Positions 43,922-52,851 of a stretch of 64,000 bases of DNA are shown piece after piece; within the stretch, counting starts at the first letter, position 1; each line of letters starts with the position of its first letter. Source of the stretch: DATAZK01 sp963731205 (GTDB lineage: Bacteria > Actinomycetota > Actinomycetes > Frankiales > Frankiaceae); the NCBI GenBank assembly GCA_963731205.1, contig CAVSUJ010000002.1:1612001-1676000 (forward strand), written 5' to 3'. Both the position numbers and the translations under genes were made by a program. The notes beneath the pieces are model-generated. The model made no database searches. It was given only the letters and a program-made list of their open reading frames with translations, and was not told where the DNA came from.

Positions 43922-44829
43922 GCGGCAGCTTCTTCGAGGACCGAGCGGAAACGCTGGATCTGTCCCGAAAGTCCTTCCAGATCAGCATGTTTCGCCACTC
44001 GCGGCCGGGTGATGATGCGGGTCGCCCCGGCGTCGAGGTACTGGCGGATCCATGCCGGATCCAGCTCGCGCTTCGGGTCGGCGCTGCCGGGCCAGACACT
44101 GATCTCGATGTCAGACGACGACCGACCGGCGGCCTCGGCGCTCTTACGCAAGAGGTCGGCGCCGCGAGCCAGCTCGTCCGGCCCGATCGTGTACGGGAAC
44201 CAGCCGTCGGCGATGCGGCCGGCCCGGCGGATGGCGGGCTCGGAGTTGCCGCCGAGGATGATCGGCACTCGCCCGGCCGCGGGCTGCAGGGTCAGGTGCA
44301 CGTCGCGAAAGCTCACGGTGTCACCCTCGTACGTCGCCGGATCGTTCGCCCACAACGCCCTCATGGCCCCGACGCACTCCTCCAGGCGCCGGCCCCGGCC
44401 CTCGAACGGGACCCCGACCGCCGCGTACTCCTCGGGCTGCCACCCGATTCCGAGCCCGAGCAGGAACCGGCCTGCTGACAGCAGATCCAGCGTCGCTACG
44501 CGTTTGGCGAGCACGACCGGGCTGTGCAGTGGCGCGACGACGACGCATGTCCCCAGCCGCAAGCGTTCGGTCATCGCCGCCAGATGAGCGAGCACCTCCA
44601 GCGGGTCGGGCATCGGGACCGCACCGGGCGCGGAGGGCATCCGGCCGTCGGCCGAGTACGGGTAGTTGGGCTCGTACGACGCGGCGACGACGACGTGCTC
44701 CACCGCCCAGACCGATTCGACGTTCTCGGCCTCGAGGATGCCCGCGAACTCGCGTAGCAAGGGCGAGGACACGAGCCCGGGTCCGAAGGGGAGCAGCATG
44801 CCCAGCTTGGGCGAAGAATCGGCCGACAT
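43918..44829 (-). CDS. LLM-class F420-dependent oxidoreductase
   Basis: A 303-residue luciferase-like TIM-barrel enzyme that uses coenzyme F420: KLGMLLPFGPGLVSSPLLRE, then FAGILEAENVESVWAVEHVV, LGTCVVVAPLHSPVVLAKRV, LDLLSAGRFLLGLGIGWQPE, EYAAVGVPFEGRGRRLEECV and RVPIILGGNSEPAIRRAGRI. These are the standard segments of the LLM subgroup. ATG 44829 is chosen over the GTG six codons upstream. With the two small barrel proteins downstream it may reduce or oxidise an organic substrate that they bind; the substrate is unknown. Confidence 0.85.
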   Translation of the reverse strand: MSADSSPKLGMLLPFGPGLVSSPLLREFAGILEAENVESVWAVEHVVVAASYEPNYPYSADGRMPSAPGAVPMPDPLEVLAHLAAMTERLRLGTCVVVAPLHSPVVLAKRVATLDLLSAGRFLLGLGIGWQPEEYAAVGVPFEGRGRRLEECVGAMRALWANDPATYEGDTVSFRDVHLTLQPAAGRVPIILGGNSEPAIRRAGRIADGWFPYTIGPDELARGADLLRKSAEAAGRSSSDIEISVWPGSADPKRELDPAWIRQYLDAGATRIITRPRVAKHADLEGLSGQIQRFRSVLEEAAA

Positions 44830-45030
44830 TGCTCGACCGTCCCACACGCCGCGCCGGTCCGTTCAGGCGGAAGCCCGGGCAAGCGATCCGTCATCGCGCT
44901 CACCTCGCCTCCACAGTAGGAACGAGGTCGGCGATCGGCCGGAGACTCAGGTCACGACCCCGTGAAATCGCCAGGATCTACGGGCAGAAAACCGTTCGAC
45001 CCACGCATCCCGGAACGAAAAGGTGAAGCA

Positions 45031-45927
45031 ATGACATCCCCGGCGACAGCCCAGATCGACGTCCGCCTGCTGCGCGATGACGATGTCGCCGCGGTCGAGG
45101 AGATGTCGTCGCGCGCGCTCGAAGACGTCGACCGCGAGTACGGGCTACCGGTCGAGAAACGGGACGACGCCCGGATCGCCAATGCCCAGCTGCGGATCCG
45201 TCATCTCGCGGGCACCGACCCGGAAGGCAGCGTCGTCGCCGAGCGTGACGGTGAGATCGTCGGCGTCGGCTTGGCACTTCGCCGGGGATCATTGTGGTTT
45301 CTGTCGTTGATGGCCGTGCGGGGCGATCTCCAGGGCACCGGCATCGGCCGCCGGCTGATGGACGCCACGCTCGCCTACGGCAAGGACTGCCCGCTGGGCA
45401 TGATCTGCGCCTCGCCCGACCCGCGGGCGCTGCGGCGTTACGGCCGTGGCGGGTTCGCCCTGCACCCGGCATACATGGCCGAAGGCACTCCGGATCGAAG
45501 TGAGCTGCCCAGCGGTTTGGGGGTGCGCGAGGGTGACTGGGCGCGCGACGCCGACCTCGTGCAGACGCTGGTGGCCGAGGGGCGGGGCGAGCCGTACGGT
45601 CCCGACCTCGATTTTGCGCGGCGGCGCGGGATGAGATTGCTGGTGCTCGACGGCTCCTCACCGAACGACCGCGCCATGGGATTGCTCCGCGGCAACCACG
45701 TCACCGCTGTCGCCGGGGCTTGCGAGGAGGCTGCCGGCCGGCTGCTCTGGGCAGCGCTGGCCGAGGCTTCCGGGCCAGCGAGCGTGTCGTATCTGACGGG
45801 CAATCAGCAGTGGGCGATCGAGATCGCGCTCGGCGCCCGGCTGCGGTTGAAGCTCATCGACACGTTGGCCATCAGGGGCATGGCAGCTCCGCCGACGCCC
45901 TACCTGCCGTCGGGAGTGTTCGGCTGA
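45031..45927 (+). CDS. GNAT-family N-acetyltransferase
   Basis: A 298-residue protein with a GNAT domain in residues 10-150: VRLLRDDDVAAVEEMSSRAL, GSVVAERDGEIVGVGLALRR, then FLSLMAVRGDLQGTGIGRRL, which holds the acetyl-CoA pyrophosphate loop (Q-x-x-G-x-G). The C-terminal half (REGDWARDADLVQTLVAEGR and onwards) resembles a second, degenerate GNAT unit. ATG 45031 has AAAGGTGA upstream. It is convergent with the AraC regulator. The substrate is unknown. Confidence 0.75.
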   Translation: MTSPATAQIDVRLLRDDDVAAVEEMSSRALEDVDREYGLPVEKRDDARIANAQLRIRHLAGTDPEGSVVAERDGEIVGVGLALRRGSLWFLSLMAVRGDLQGTGIGRRLMDATLAYGKDCPLGMICASPDPRALRRYGRGGFALHPAYMAEGTPDRSELPSGLGVREGDWARDADLVQTLVAEGRGEPYGPDLDFARRRGMRLLVLDGSSPNDRAMGLLRGNHVTAVAGACEEAAGRLLWAALAEASGPASVSYLTGNQQWAIEIALGARLRLKLIDTLAIRGMAAPPTPYLPSGVFG

Positions 45928-45931
45928 CCCG

Positions 45932-46831
45932 CTACGCCGACGCGTCGGCCGCGTAACGCGACGGCGGCACCCCGACCGCGGCCGTGAAATCACGAATGAA
46001 ATGAGGCTGGTCGTAGTAGCCGAGATCGAGCGCCAGCTGCGTCCAGTCGACGGGACCGCTCGCTGCCCGGGCGGCCGCCTCGTGCATCCGGAAGCGCCGC
46101 ACCACCCACTTGGCGCTGACGCCGACGTACTCGGTGAACAGGCGCTGCAGGCTCCGGGTACTCGTGGCAAGCTCACGCGCCAGCTCGGGCACGCGTAGCA
46201 GCGCGGGATTGTCGGCGATCGCGGCGACGGCGCGGGTGGCTTCAGCCACGAGCGGGTCCGGTGCGGGCAGCAACGGCACGAGCCACGACTCAGCGGCCGC
46301 CGACTTGGCGCGCGAATCCCCGGCCGCGATCACCGCCGTCACCAGTGATGCCGTGTCGGCGGCAAGCAGCGCGTCGGCCGGCACGACCCGGCCGCGTAGC
46401 GATGAGACCGGCCGGTCGATGAGCGGTCGGAACCCGCCGGGAAGGAACTTGATGCCGAGGACCGCCCCGCTGCCCGCCAGCTCGCGGACGAATCGTGACC
46501 GCGGCACTCCGTAGACCAAAGCGCGTCCGTCCTCGATCACCAGGTGCACGCTCGGATACGGCAGCGTTTCCTGGGTCTGGATCTGACCGGGAGGGATGTC
46601 CCAGCTGACCGACCAGTAGAGCTCGACGAGCGACGCGACCGCATCCCCCGGCGCCTCGCGCGCGAGCTGCACGGTGTCGCCGAGGCCCGGCAGCTTGAGC
46701 AGCCCTGCGGGGGCGGCGAGCGGCGGCTCGGCAGGCACCGCTTCACAGTAAGTGGGCGCCGGAGCCCGGCTGCAGAGATTGGCGCGTTCGTCCAAGATCC
46801 CGGCGGGGAAGGCTCCTAGCGTTTGATCCAT
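45932..46831 (-). CDS. AraC-family transcriptional regulator
   Basis: A 299-residue regulator. The N-terminal part is the DUF6597-like sensor often seen in actinobacterial AraC proteins (VELYWSVSWDIPPGQIQTQE, then LPYPSVHLVIEDGRALVYGV). The C-terminal AraC helix-turn-helix pair is RVPELARELATSTRSLQRLF and LALDLGYYDQPHFIRDFTAA with GVPPSRY. ATG 46831 is preferred to the GTG one codon earlier. It is divergent from the DUF3224 gene with only 26 bases between, so both promoters overlap and that gene is a likely target. Confidence 0.8.
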   Translation of the reverse strand: MDQTLGAFPAGILDERANLCSRAPAPTYCEAVPAEPPLAAPAGLLKLPGLGDTVQLAREAPGDAVASLVELYWSVSWDIPPGQIQTQETLPYPSVHLVIEDGRALVYGVPRSRFVRELAGSGAVLGIKFLPGGFRPLIDRPVSSLRGRVVPADALLAADTASLVTAVIAAGDSRAKSAAAESWLVPLLPAPDPLVAEATRAVAAIADNPALLRVPELARELATSTRSLQRLFTEYVGVSAKWVVRRFRMHEAAARAASGPVDWTQLALDLGYYDQPHFIRDFTAAVGVPPSRYAADASA

Positions 46832-46857
46832 CACGCGAGCGAGCGAAGGAGCCGAAT

Positions 46858-47253
46858 ATGTCGACCAAAGCGCAAGCCGTCGCGACGGTGGCTTCCTGGG
46901 ATGAAAATCCCTACGACGAGGTCGAAGGCGCGCCCAAGACCTCCAAGGCCAGCATCAAATACAGCTACGACGGCGACATCACGGGTGAGAGCGCAGCCGA
47001 ACTGCTGATGGTCTACGTCGGTGAGGAAGCCGAGTACGTCGGGCTCGAACGCGTCACGGTGACCATCGACGGCCGCAAGGGCAGCTTCGTCGTCTCGGCA
47101 GTCGGCGGGTTCAAGGGCGGCGTCGCGAGCTCCAGCTGGAACGTCGTCGCGGGCTCGGGCACCGGAGAGCTCGAAGGCCTGACCGGCACGGGCACCTTCG
47201 AGGCACCGAGCGGCAACAAAGCCACCGTCACGTTCGACTACGAGCTCGGCTAG
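46858..47253 (+). CDS. DUF3224 domain protein
   Basis: A 131-residue protein that is one DUF3224 domain, a small beta-barrel related in shape to allene oxide cyclase: VASWDENPYDEVEGAPKTSK, then YSYDGDITGESAAELLMVYV, GSFVVSAVGGFKGGVASSSW, VVAGSGTGELEGLTGTGTFE and the closing TVTFDYELG. The function of the family is not established. ATG 46858 follows GAAGGAG. It lies divergent from AraC. Confidence 0.75.
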   Translation: MSTKAQAVATVASWDENPYDEVEGAPKTSKASIKYSYDGDITGESAAELLMVYVGEEAEYVGLERVTVTIDGRKGSFVVSAVGGFKGGVASSSWNVVAGSGTGELEGLTGTGTFEAPSGNKATVTFDYELG

Positions 47254-47261
47254 CCGGACGC

Positions 47262-48098
47262 TCAGCCCCGGTCGGGATCCGTGAGGTAGGCGACGAGGCG
47301 GGCATGCCGGCGCTCGGCGAGCCGCCCACCTACGGCGTGGCCGATGACGAACGCCGCCAGAGCCATGGCGCAGCAGATCAGCGCCGAGACGGAAAACCCC
47401 CGTGAGCTCAGCAGATGTGCCCGCGCGCCGTGGCGGGTGATGAGCACCGCAGGCGCCAGCACCAGCCCGCAGATGACAGGCACGAAGTTGTACGGCGTGA
47501 GGACGAGCAGGACCCAGCGCACCAGCGAGCGCCGCGAGTGGCGCAGCTGCGACCAGCGCCAGCGCAACGATCGCGGGTGGTAGGGAAAGACGATCCCGAC
47601 CCAGGCGCTGATGCCGAGCACCCCGAAAGGCATCGCCAGGATCACGGCAGAGATGGCGAGGGTGTCGAAGTGGTGGTGCTGATTCATGCCGATGGCGATG
47701 GCCACCGCCGCGCAGATCGGCGCCGAAAGCACCCACAGTGCAAGGCTCTTGGCGTACAGGAACCGCTGGAACGCCCGGCCGTCACCGAGGGCCGCGAGCG
47801 CCCCCGCGGCATCGCCGCCCAGCATGTTGGTCGATGGGACGTCGGAAAGCATCCACGACTCGAGGACGATGGGAAAGGCAAGCGCTCCGTGGACGGAGAA
47901 GAGCCAATCGCGCAGCGAATCGGGCAGGAAGAACCAGCCTCCGCACATCAGTGCCGCGTTGGCCGCCAGGATCAGCGGGATCTCGGCCGGCGGCTTGATA
48001 CAGCGCTTCAGCTCGACGATGACCGCCTGCAACAGGCTTTGCGGAGCGGCCGTGGGCAGGCTCTCGCCCAGCTCCGGGAGCACCGTCTGCTGGGTCAC
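47262..48098 (-). CDS. Polytopic membrane protein of unknown function
   Basis: A 278-residue protein with about six predicted membrane helices, among them IPLILAANAALMCGGWFFLP, WVLSAPICAAVAIAIGM, ISAVILAMPFGVLGISAWVG, VRWVLLVLTPYNFVPVICGL and ALICCAMALAAFVIGHAVGG. Arg-rich loops lie on the presumed inside. It looks like the membrane half of an ABC-2-type exporter lacking its ATPase, but I do not recognise a family with certainty. No co-transcribed partner is evident. Confidence 0.5.
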   Translation of the reverse strand: MTQQTVLPELGESLPTAAPQSLLQAVIVELKRCIKPPAEIPLILAANAALMCGGWFFLPDSLRDWLFSVHGALAFPIVLESWMLSDVPSTNMLGGDAAGALAALGDGRAFQRFLYAKSLALWVLSAPICAAVAIAIGMNQHHHFDTLAISAVILAMPFGVLGISAWVGIVFPYHPRSLRWRWSQLRHSRRSLVRWVLLVLTPYNFVPVICGLVLAPAVLITRHGARAHLLSSRGFSVSALICCAMALAAFVIGHAVGGRLAERRHARLVAYLTDPDRG

Positions 48099-48279
48099 CT
48101 CTCACATAGTGCGGTACCGGGCTGACAAATTCCCTGGCATTAATACCCGGGAAAGGGTGCAGACGGGCGACGCGGGCGCCGCGACGGCGTCCGACATGCC
48201 CGAAACGGTGTGCGCCAGCAGGTAGCCTGCCTCGCGCCGCTACTCACGGGTAGTAGCGGCAGAACTCGGAGGACGAGCA

Positions 48280-50874
48280 ATGGCGCTCGGACGTAAGGCC
48301 CTGATCGCGCTGGCTGCCGCGGCGTTGGGGCTGACGGCCTGCTCAGCTAGTACGACGGGTCCGAGTGGCGGCGGCAGCAGCAGTTCACCGGCCCCTCAGG
48401 CGGCCATCAACGTCCTGAACATCCTTCCCCCCGGCAATTCCACGGGTCCGAGCCAGCGAGCCATGTACGACGCGCTGAACACGATCGATCCCACGTCGCT
48501 GACCGACAGTCAGCTCACGACGTATTACAAGTCCGCTCCGCTCGACCCGCCCAGCGGCACCGTCGTGAAGACCGAGCAGCCGAAGTCCGGCGTCACGATC
48601 AAGCGCGACAAGTACGGCGTGCCTTACGTCTACGGCACCACCGATGACGACACCGCCTGGGGCGCCGGATATGCCGGCACCGAGGACCGGATGTTCGTGA
48701 TGGACGCGCTCCGCTATGCGGGCTCCGGGCGCTATTCGGAGCTGCTCGGAGCGAGCAAGGCCAACCTGGAGCAGGACTCCGAGCTGCTCCGGCAGGCCGA
48801 CTACACCCCGGCCGAGGCCGATGCGCAGCTCGACGCGCTCGCCAAGTCCAGCGCCAAGGGCAGGGAACTGGTCGCCCGGCTCGACGCGTTCGTCGCCGGC
48901 GTGAACGCTGCCCGGAAAGCGATGTGCCCGACGGTGACGGCGCCGAGCTGCCCGACCCCTTACCGGCTGCTCAAGCTCACCCCGACCCCGTACACCCGCG
49001 CTGACGTGGTCTACGCAGGAGCGCTCATCGGCGGGATCTACGGCAAGGGCGGTGGCCAGGAGGCGCAGAACGCGCTCTTCCTTCGCCAGCTGCAGGACAA
49101 GCTCGGCACCGATCTCGGACGCAAGGTGCTCGCTGATCTGCAGGATCCGCTGGACCCGAGCGCGGTCGTCACCGATCCGGGCCAGCAGCCCGAGGGGCAG
49201 CCGGGCCCGATCGATCCGGCCGCTGTGGCACTCCCTGACCTTCCCGGCGGCAAGGTCAAGATCGCCGCGGGCACGGGCGGCATCCCGACCAATGCCACTC
49301 CGCCGTCAGGGTCTGGTGCGGGCGGCGGCAACACGCTCCTCGACGCGCTCCAGGTTCCAGCCCATATGAGCAACGCGATGCTCGTCGCCGGCAGTCACAC
49401 CACCACGGGACACCCGATCGCTGTCATGGGGCCGCAGACCGGCTACCAGGCGCCGAACTTCTTCGACGAGATCGCCCTCCACGGTCCGAGCTACGACGCG
49501 CGTGGAGTCGCCTTCGCCAACCTGCAGTTCGCCGTTCTGATCGGCCATGGCAAGAGCTACGCGTGGTCGGCGACGAGCTCCTCCGGTGACGTCGTCGACA
49601 CCGTCCTGGACAAGCTCTGCAACACCGACGGCAGCAAGGCGACCATCGACTCGACCGCGTACCTCAACGGCAGCACGTGCGAGCCGATGACCGGCACGCC
49701 GCACCAGATCCATGACAGCACCGGCAAGGTCGTCGCGACGCTGCCCGACATGCGGACCCGCCACGGCATCGTGCAGTACCGCACCACCGCCGACGGCACT
49801 CCGGTCGCGGTGGTCAGCGAGCGCTCGACCTACAACCACGAGGTCGATTCGGTGCTCGGCTTCGAGGAGATGAACGACCCCAACGCGATTCATGGCCCGA
49901 AGGACTTCATCGACGCCTTCAGCAAGGTCAACTTCACGTTCAACTGGTTCTACATCGACACCCGTGACATCGCGACGTTCTCCTCCGGAGCGCTGCCGAT
50001 CCGCGCCAAGGGCGTCGACCCTGATCTCCCGCGCTGGGGTGACGCGAAGTGGGACTGGACCGGCTTCTTGCCCACCGGTCAACATCCGCAGGTGATCGAC
50101 CCGCCATCGGGCTACATCGTCAACTGGAACAACAAGCCTGCGGTAGGCGTCTACTCCGCCGATGACGAGTGGGGCTGGGGTCCCGTGCAGCGAGTGCTCG
50201 CCCTCCGCGACCGGATTCAGGCGTCCATCAAGGCCGGCAAGCTCAGCCCGGCCACCCTCGACGGCGACATGATCGACGCGGCGACCGTCGACATCCGCGG
50301 CGCCTACGTCCTCAAGCAGATGCTCGCGATCGTCGGTGACGACCCGGCGCTGAAGCAGTACACGGATCTCCTGCAGTCGTGGATGGATTCGGGCGCTCAC
50401 CGGGTCGACCGGGCCCGCACCGGCGCCTACTCCGACCAGTCCGCCGTCGCTCTGATGGACACCTGGTATCCCTTGGTGGCCAAGGAGGTCCTGCAGCCGC
50501 GGATCGGTTCGCTGGTGAACAGCATTCCGACGAGTCTGGACGACCTTCCCGATGGCCATGGTGGTTCGTCCTTCGACAACGTCGGCTCCTACGAGTGGGT
50601 CACGAAGGACCTGGAGTCGGTGCTCGGTCAGAAGGTCGATGGCGCGATGTCGCAGCAGTACTGCGGCAAGGGTGATCTCACGACCTGCCGCGCCGACATC
50701 CGCAAGACGCTGCAGCAGGCCGTCGACACGCTCGGCAGCAAGCAGCACACCACCGACGCCACCAAGTGGATCTACGACAAGACCAACGACGACATCCAGT
50801 TCCAGTACGTCGGCGACTCCGTGAAGCCGATCGACTGGCAGAACCGGCCGACGTTCCAGCAGGTCGTCGGCTGA
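48280..50874 (+). CDS. Penicillin acylase family lipoprotein (Ntn hydrolase)
   Basis: An 864-residue penicillin-amidase-family enzyme. The signal ends in a lipobox, AAALGLTAC (Cys21), followed by a Ser/Gly linker, so the enzyme is anchored outside the membrane. The alpha part has VTIKRDKYGVPYVYGTTDDD and WGAGYAGTEDRMFVMDALR. The beta part should start at Ser364 in HMSNAMLVAGSHTTTGHPI, the autocatalytic cleavage point and nucleophile, followed by AVMGPQTGYQAPNFFDEIAL. A long Pro/Gly insert before the cleavage site resembles the spacer of other members. It may cleave acyl-amides such as N-acyl homoserine lactones or beta-lactams; the natural substrate is unknown. Confidence 0.8.
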   Translation: MALGRKALIALAAAALGLTACSASTTGPSGGGSSSSPAPQAAINVLNILPPGNSTGPSQRAMYDALNTIDPTSLTDSQLTTYYKSAPLDPPSGTVVKTEQPKSGVTIKRDKYGVPYVYGTTDDDTAWGAGYAGTEDRMFVMDALRYAGSGRYSELLGASKANLEQDSELLRQADYTPAEADAQLDALAKSSAKGRELVARLDAFVAGVNAARKAMCPTVTAPSCPTPYRLLKLTPTPYTRADVVYAGALIGGIYGKGGGQEAQNALFLRQLQDKLGTDLGRKVLADLQDPLDPSAVVTDPGQQPEGQPGPIDPAAVALPDLPGGKVKIAAGTGGIPTNATPPSGSGAGGGNTLLDALQVPAHMSNAMLVAGSHTTTGHPIAVMGPQTGYQAPNFFDEIALHGPSYDARGVAFANLQFAVLIGHGKSYAWSATSSSGDVVDTVLDKLCNTDGSKATIDSTAYLNGSTCEPMTGTPHQIHDSTGKVVATLPDMRTRHGIVQYRTTADGTPVAVVSERSTYNHEVDSVLGFEEMNDPNAIHGPKDFIDAFSKVNFTFNWFYIDTRDIATFSSGALPIRAKGVDPDLPRWGDAKWDWTGFLPTGQHPQVIDPPSGYIVNWNNKPAVGVYSADDEWGWGPVQRVLALRDRIQASIKAGKLSPATLDGDMIDAATVDIRGAYVLKQMLAIVGDDPALKQYTDLLQSWMDSGAHRVDRARTGAYSDQSAVALMDTWYPLVAKEVLQPRIGSLVNSIPTSLDDLPDGHGGSSFDNVGSYEWVTKDLESVLGQKVDGAMSQQYCGKGDLTTCRADIRKTLQQAVDTLGSKQHTTDATKWIYDKTNDDIQFQYVGDSVKPIDWQNRPTFQQVVG

Positions 50875-50914
50875 CAGCCGCTGCCACGACCGGTTCAGCC
50901 GGTAACAGCGGCTG
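50875..50914 (+). terminator. Nested inverted repeat after the penicillin acylase gene
   Basis: CAGCCGCTG (50875-50883) pairs with CAGCGGCTG (50906-50914), and the loop contains a second pair, ACCGG and CCGGT. It lies directly after the stop and before the ABC exporter operon. There is no T-run. A terminator is most likely; a cruciform operator is the alternative. Confidence 0.5.
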
Positions 50915-50962
50915 ACAGTAATTGGTGCGCGCTATGACAGTGGCCGCTGTCAATCTGCTCCT

Positions 50963-51943
50963 ATGCGATACGCAGTAGAAGCAGAAGGCCTGGTCAAGCG
51001 ATTCGGCACCACGAAGGCGCTCGACGGCGTCGACCTTGCCGTTGCCGAGGGCAGCGTGCTGGGTGTGCTCGGACCGAACGGCGCCGGTAAGACGACCGCC
51101 GTCCGGATCCTCGCCACCCTCCTCGCGCCTGACGCGGGAAGCGCCCGGGTGCTCGGATACGACGTCCTCAGGGAGGGCGTGAAGGTGCGCCGGCAGATCG
51201 GACTCACCGGCCAGTACGCGTCGGTCGACGAAGACCTGACGGGCACCGAAAACCTCGTGTTGATCGGGCGTCTGCTCGATCTGCCGCGACGCGATGCCCG
51301 CTCCCGCGCCAAGGAACTGCTCGCGAGCTTCGACCTCACCGAGGCCGCCGACAAGCCCGCCAAGAACTACTCCGGCGGCATGCGGCGGCGCCTCGACCTG
51401 GCCGCGAGCCTCGTGGGACGTCCTGCGGTCATGTACCTCGATGAGCCGACCACGGGTCTGGACCCCTCCAAGCGCGAGGACATGTGGCATCTCGTACGCG
51501 GGCTGGTGGCCGACGGCACGACCGTGCTGCTGACCACCCAGTACCTCGACGAAGCCGACGCGCTGGCCGATGAGATCGCGGTCATCGACCACGGCAAGGT
51601 CATCGCGTCGGGCACGCCCGCCGAGCTCAAGCACGTGGTCGGCGGCCAGACGATCGAGGTGCGCCCGCTCGACCCCGCCGACCTGGCAGCGGTCGAAGGA
51701 ATCCTCAACACCATCAGCACCGGACGGGCGGAATCACCGGCTCGCGGGGTGCTGAGCGTGCCGGTGGCGGGCGATGAGGTACTCGCCGACGTGGCCGTCC
51801 GCCTCGCCGCCGAGGGCATCCCGGTCGCGGAATTCTCGCTCCGGCTCCCGAGCCTCGACGAGGTCTTCTTCTCACTCACCGGACGCCACGAGCAGGCGGC
51901 TGATCCTGAATCTTCAGACCTGACAAGGGAGAACGCGGCATGA
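50963..51943 (+). CDS. DrrA-like ABC exporter ATPase
   Basis: A 326-residue daunorubicin-resistance-type ATPase: Walker A VLGPNGAGKTTAVRILATLL, Q-loop near GLTGQYASVDEDLTGTENLV, signature KNYSGGMRRRLDLAASLVGR, Walker B PAVMYLDEPTTGLDPSKRED and H-loop VLLTTQYLDEADALADEIAV. The C-terminal tail (IEVRPLDPADLAAVEGILNT and PSLDEVFFSLTGRH) is the DUF4162-type region of the DrrA subfamily. Its stop overlaps the permease start. The pair exports a hydrophobic compound, drug or lipid. Confidence 0.9.
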   Translation: MRYAVEAEGLVKRFGTTKALDGVDLAVAEGSVLGVLGPNGAGKTTAVRILATLLAPDAGSARVLGYDVLREGVKVRRQIGLTGQYASVDEDLTGTENLVLIGRLLDLPRRDARSRAKELLASFDLTEAADKPAKNYSGGMRRRLDLAASLVGRPAVMYLDEPTTGLDPSKREDMWHLVRGLVADGTTVLLTTQYLDEADALADEIAVIDHGKVIASGTPAELKHVVGGQTIEVRPLDPADLAAVEGILNTISTGRAESPARGVLSVPVAGDEVLADVAVRLAAEGIPVAEFSLRLPSLDEVFFSLTGRHEQAADPESSDLTRENAA

Positions 51944-52788
51944 GCACTCTCACCGCACCCGACACGGCGCCGACCGCGTCCACCATTCCGGCGGCCCCGC
52001 TCGGGTCGCAGTACGGCGGGCGTGACGGCCTGCGAGCCTCGACGCAGCATGTGCTGACGCTCGCCGGCCGGACCATCACCAAGATCCGGCGGACCCCGGA
52101 GCAGCTCGTCGATGCGACACTGCAGCCGATCCTCTTCGTGATCCTTTTCGTCTACCTCTTCGGTGCGGCGGTCGCCGGATCACGGCACGACTACACCGAG
52201 TTCGTCATCCCGTCGATCATGGCGCAGACCCTCCTGTTCGCCTCGATGACGATCGGGGTGAACCTCAACACCGACATCAAGAAGGGCGTCTTCGACCGCT
52301 TCCGGAGCCTGCCCATCGCCCGCTCCGCGCCTCTCATCGGTGCGGTGCTCGGCGAGCTGGTGCGCTTCGTGATCGGTGCGTGCTTCGTGGTCGGCTTCGG
52401 CTACGTCATCGGCTTCCGCGTCCACACGAATGCGCTCGAGGCGATTGCCGGCGTGCTGCTGGTGCTGCTCTTCGCCCTCAGCGTGTGCTGGGTCTCGGTC
52501 TTCATCGGGATGCTGGTCCGCGAGCCCGGTGCCGTGCAGGGCTTCGGCTTCCTGCTGATGTTCCCGCTCACGTTCGGCAGCACGACCTTCGTCAAGGCGT
52601 CGACCCTGCCGGGGTGGTTGCAGGCCTGGGTGCACGTCAATCCGGTGACCCACCTCGTCGAGGCGGTACGCGGGCTGATGCTCGGTGGGCCTGTCGCGTG
52701 GCCGGTGGTCCAGAGCCTGCTCTGGTCGGCAGGCATCGCCGCCGTCTTCGTGCCGCTGGCGATCAGGGCTTATCGTCGCAAGGTCTGA
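51940..52788 (+). CDS. DrrB-like ABC-2 type exporter permease
   Basis: A 282-residue ABC-2 membrane protein with six predicted helices: ILFVILFVYLFGAAVAG, FVIPSIMAQTLLFASMTIGV, VIGACFVVGFGYVIGF, IAGVLLVLLFALSVCWVSVF, GFLLMFPLTFGSTTFVKAST and VVQSLLWSAGIAAVFVPLAI. The cytoplasmic loop DIKKGVFDRFRSLPIARSAP is the usual coupling segment of DrrB-like permeases. ATG 51940 overlaps the ATPase stop (ATGA). Confidence 0.9.
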   Translation: MSTLTAPDTAPTASTIPAAPLGSQYGGRDGLRASTQHVLTLAGRTITKIRRTPEQLVDATLQPILFVILFVYLFGAAVAGSRHDYTEFVIPSIMAQTLLFASMTIGVNLNTDIKKGVFDRFRSLPIARSAPLIGAVLGELVRFVIGACFVVGFGYVIGFRVHTNALEAIAGVLLVLLFALSVCWVSVFIGMLVREPGAVQGFGFLLMFPLTFGSTTFVKASTLPGWLQAWVHVNPVTHLVEAVRGLMLGGPVAWPVVQSLLWSAGIAAVFVPLAIRAYRRKV

Positions 52789-52801
52789 GGCGGATCGGGA
52801 A

Positions 52802-52829
52802 CCTAACGGCGCACTCGGGCGTCGTTAGG
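52802..52829. terminator. Ten-base-pair hairpin between the exporter operon and dipZ
   Basis: CCTAACGGCG (52802-52811) and CGTCGTTAGG (52820-52829) pair with one G-T wobble around an eight-base loop. It follows the permease stop by 14 bases and lies 23 bases before the next ATG. It may end the exporter operon or act as an operator or leader hairpin for the next gene. Confidence 0.45.
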
Positions 52830-52851
52830 GCAACCGACCGATGAGGCAGGC

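Noticed and set aside
49306..50748. Long minus-strand open frame opposite the penicillin acylase gene
   Set aside because: It is Val/Asp/Arg-rich shadow sequence; the plus strand encodes a complete acylase.
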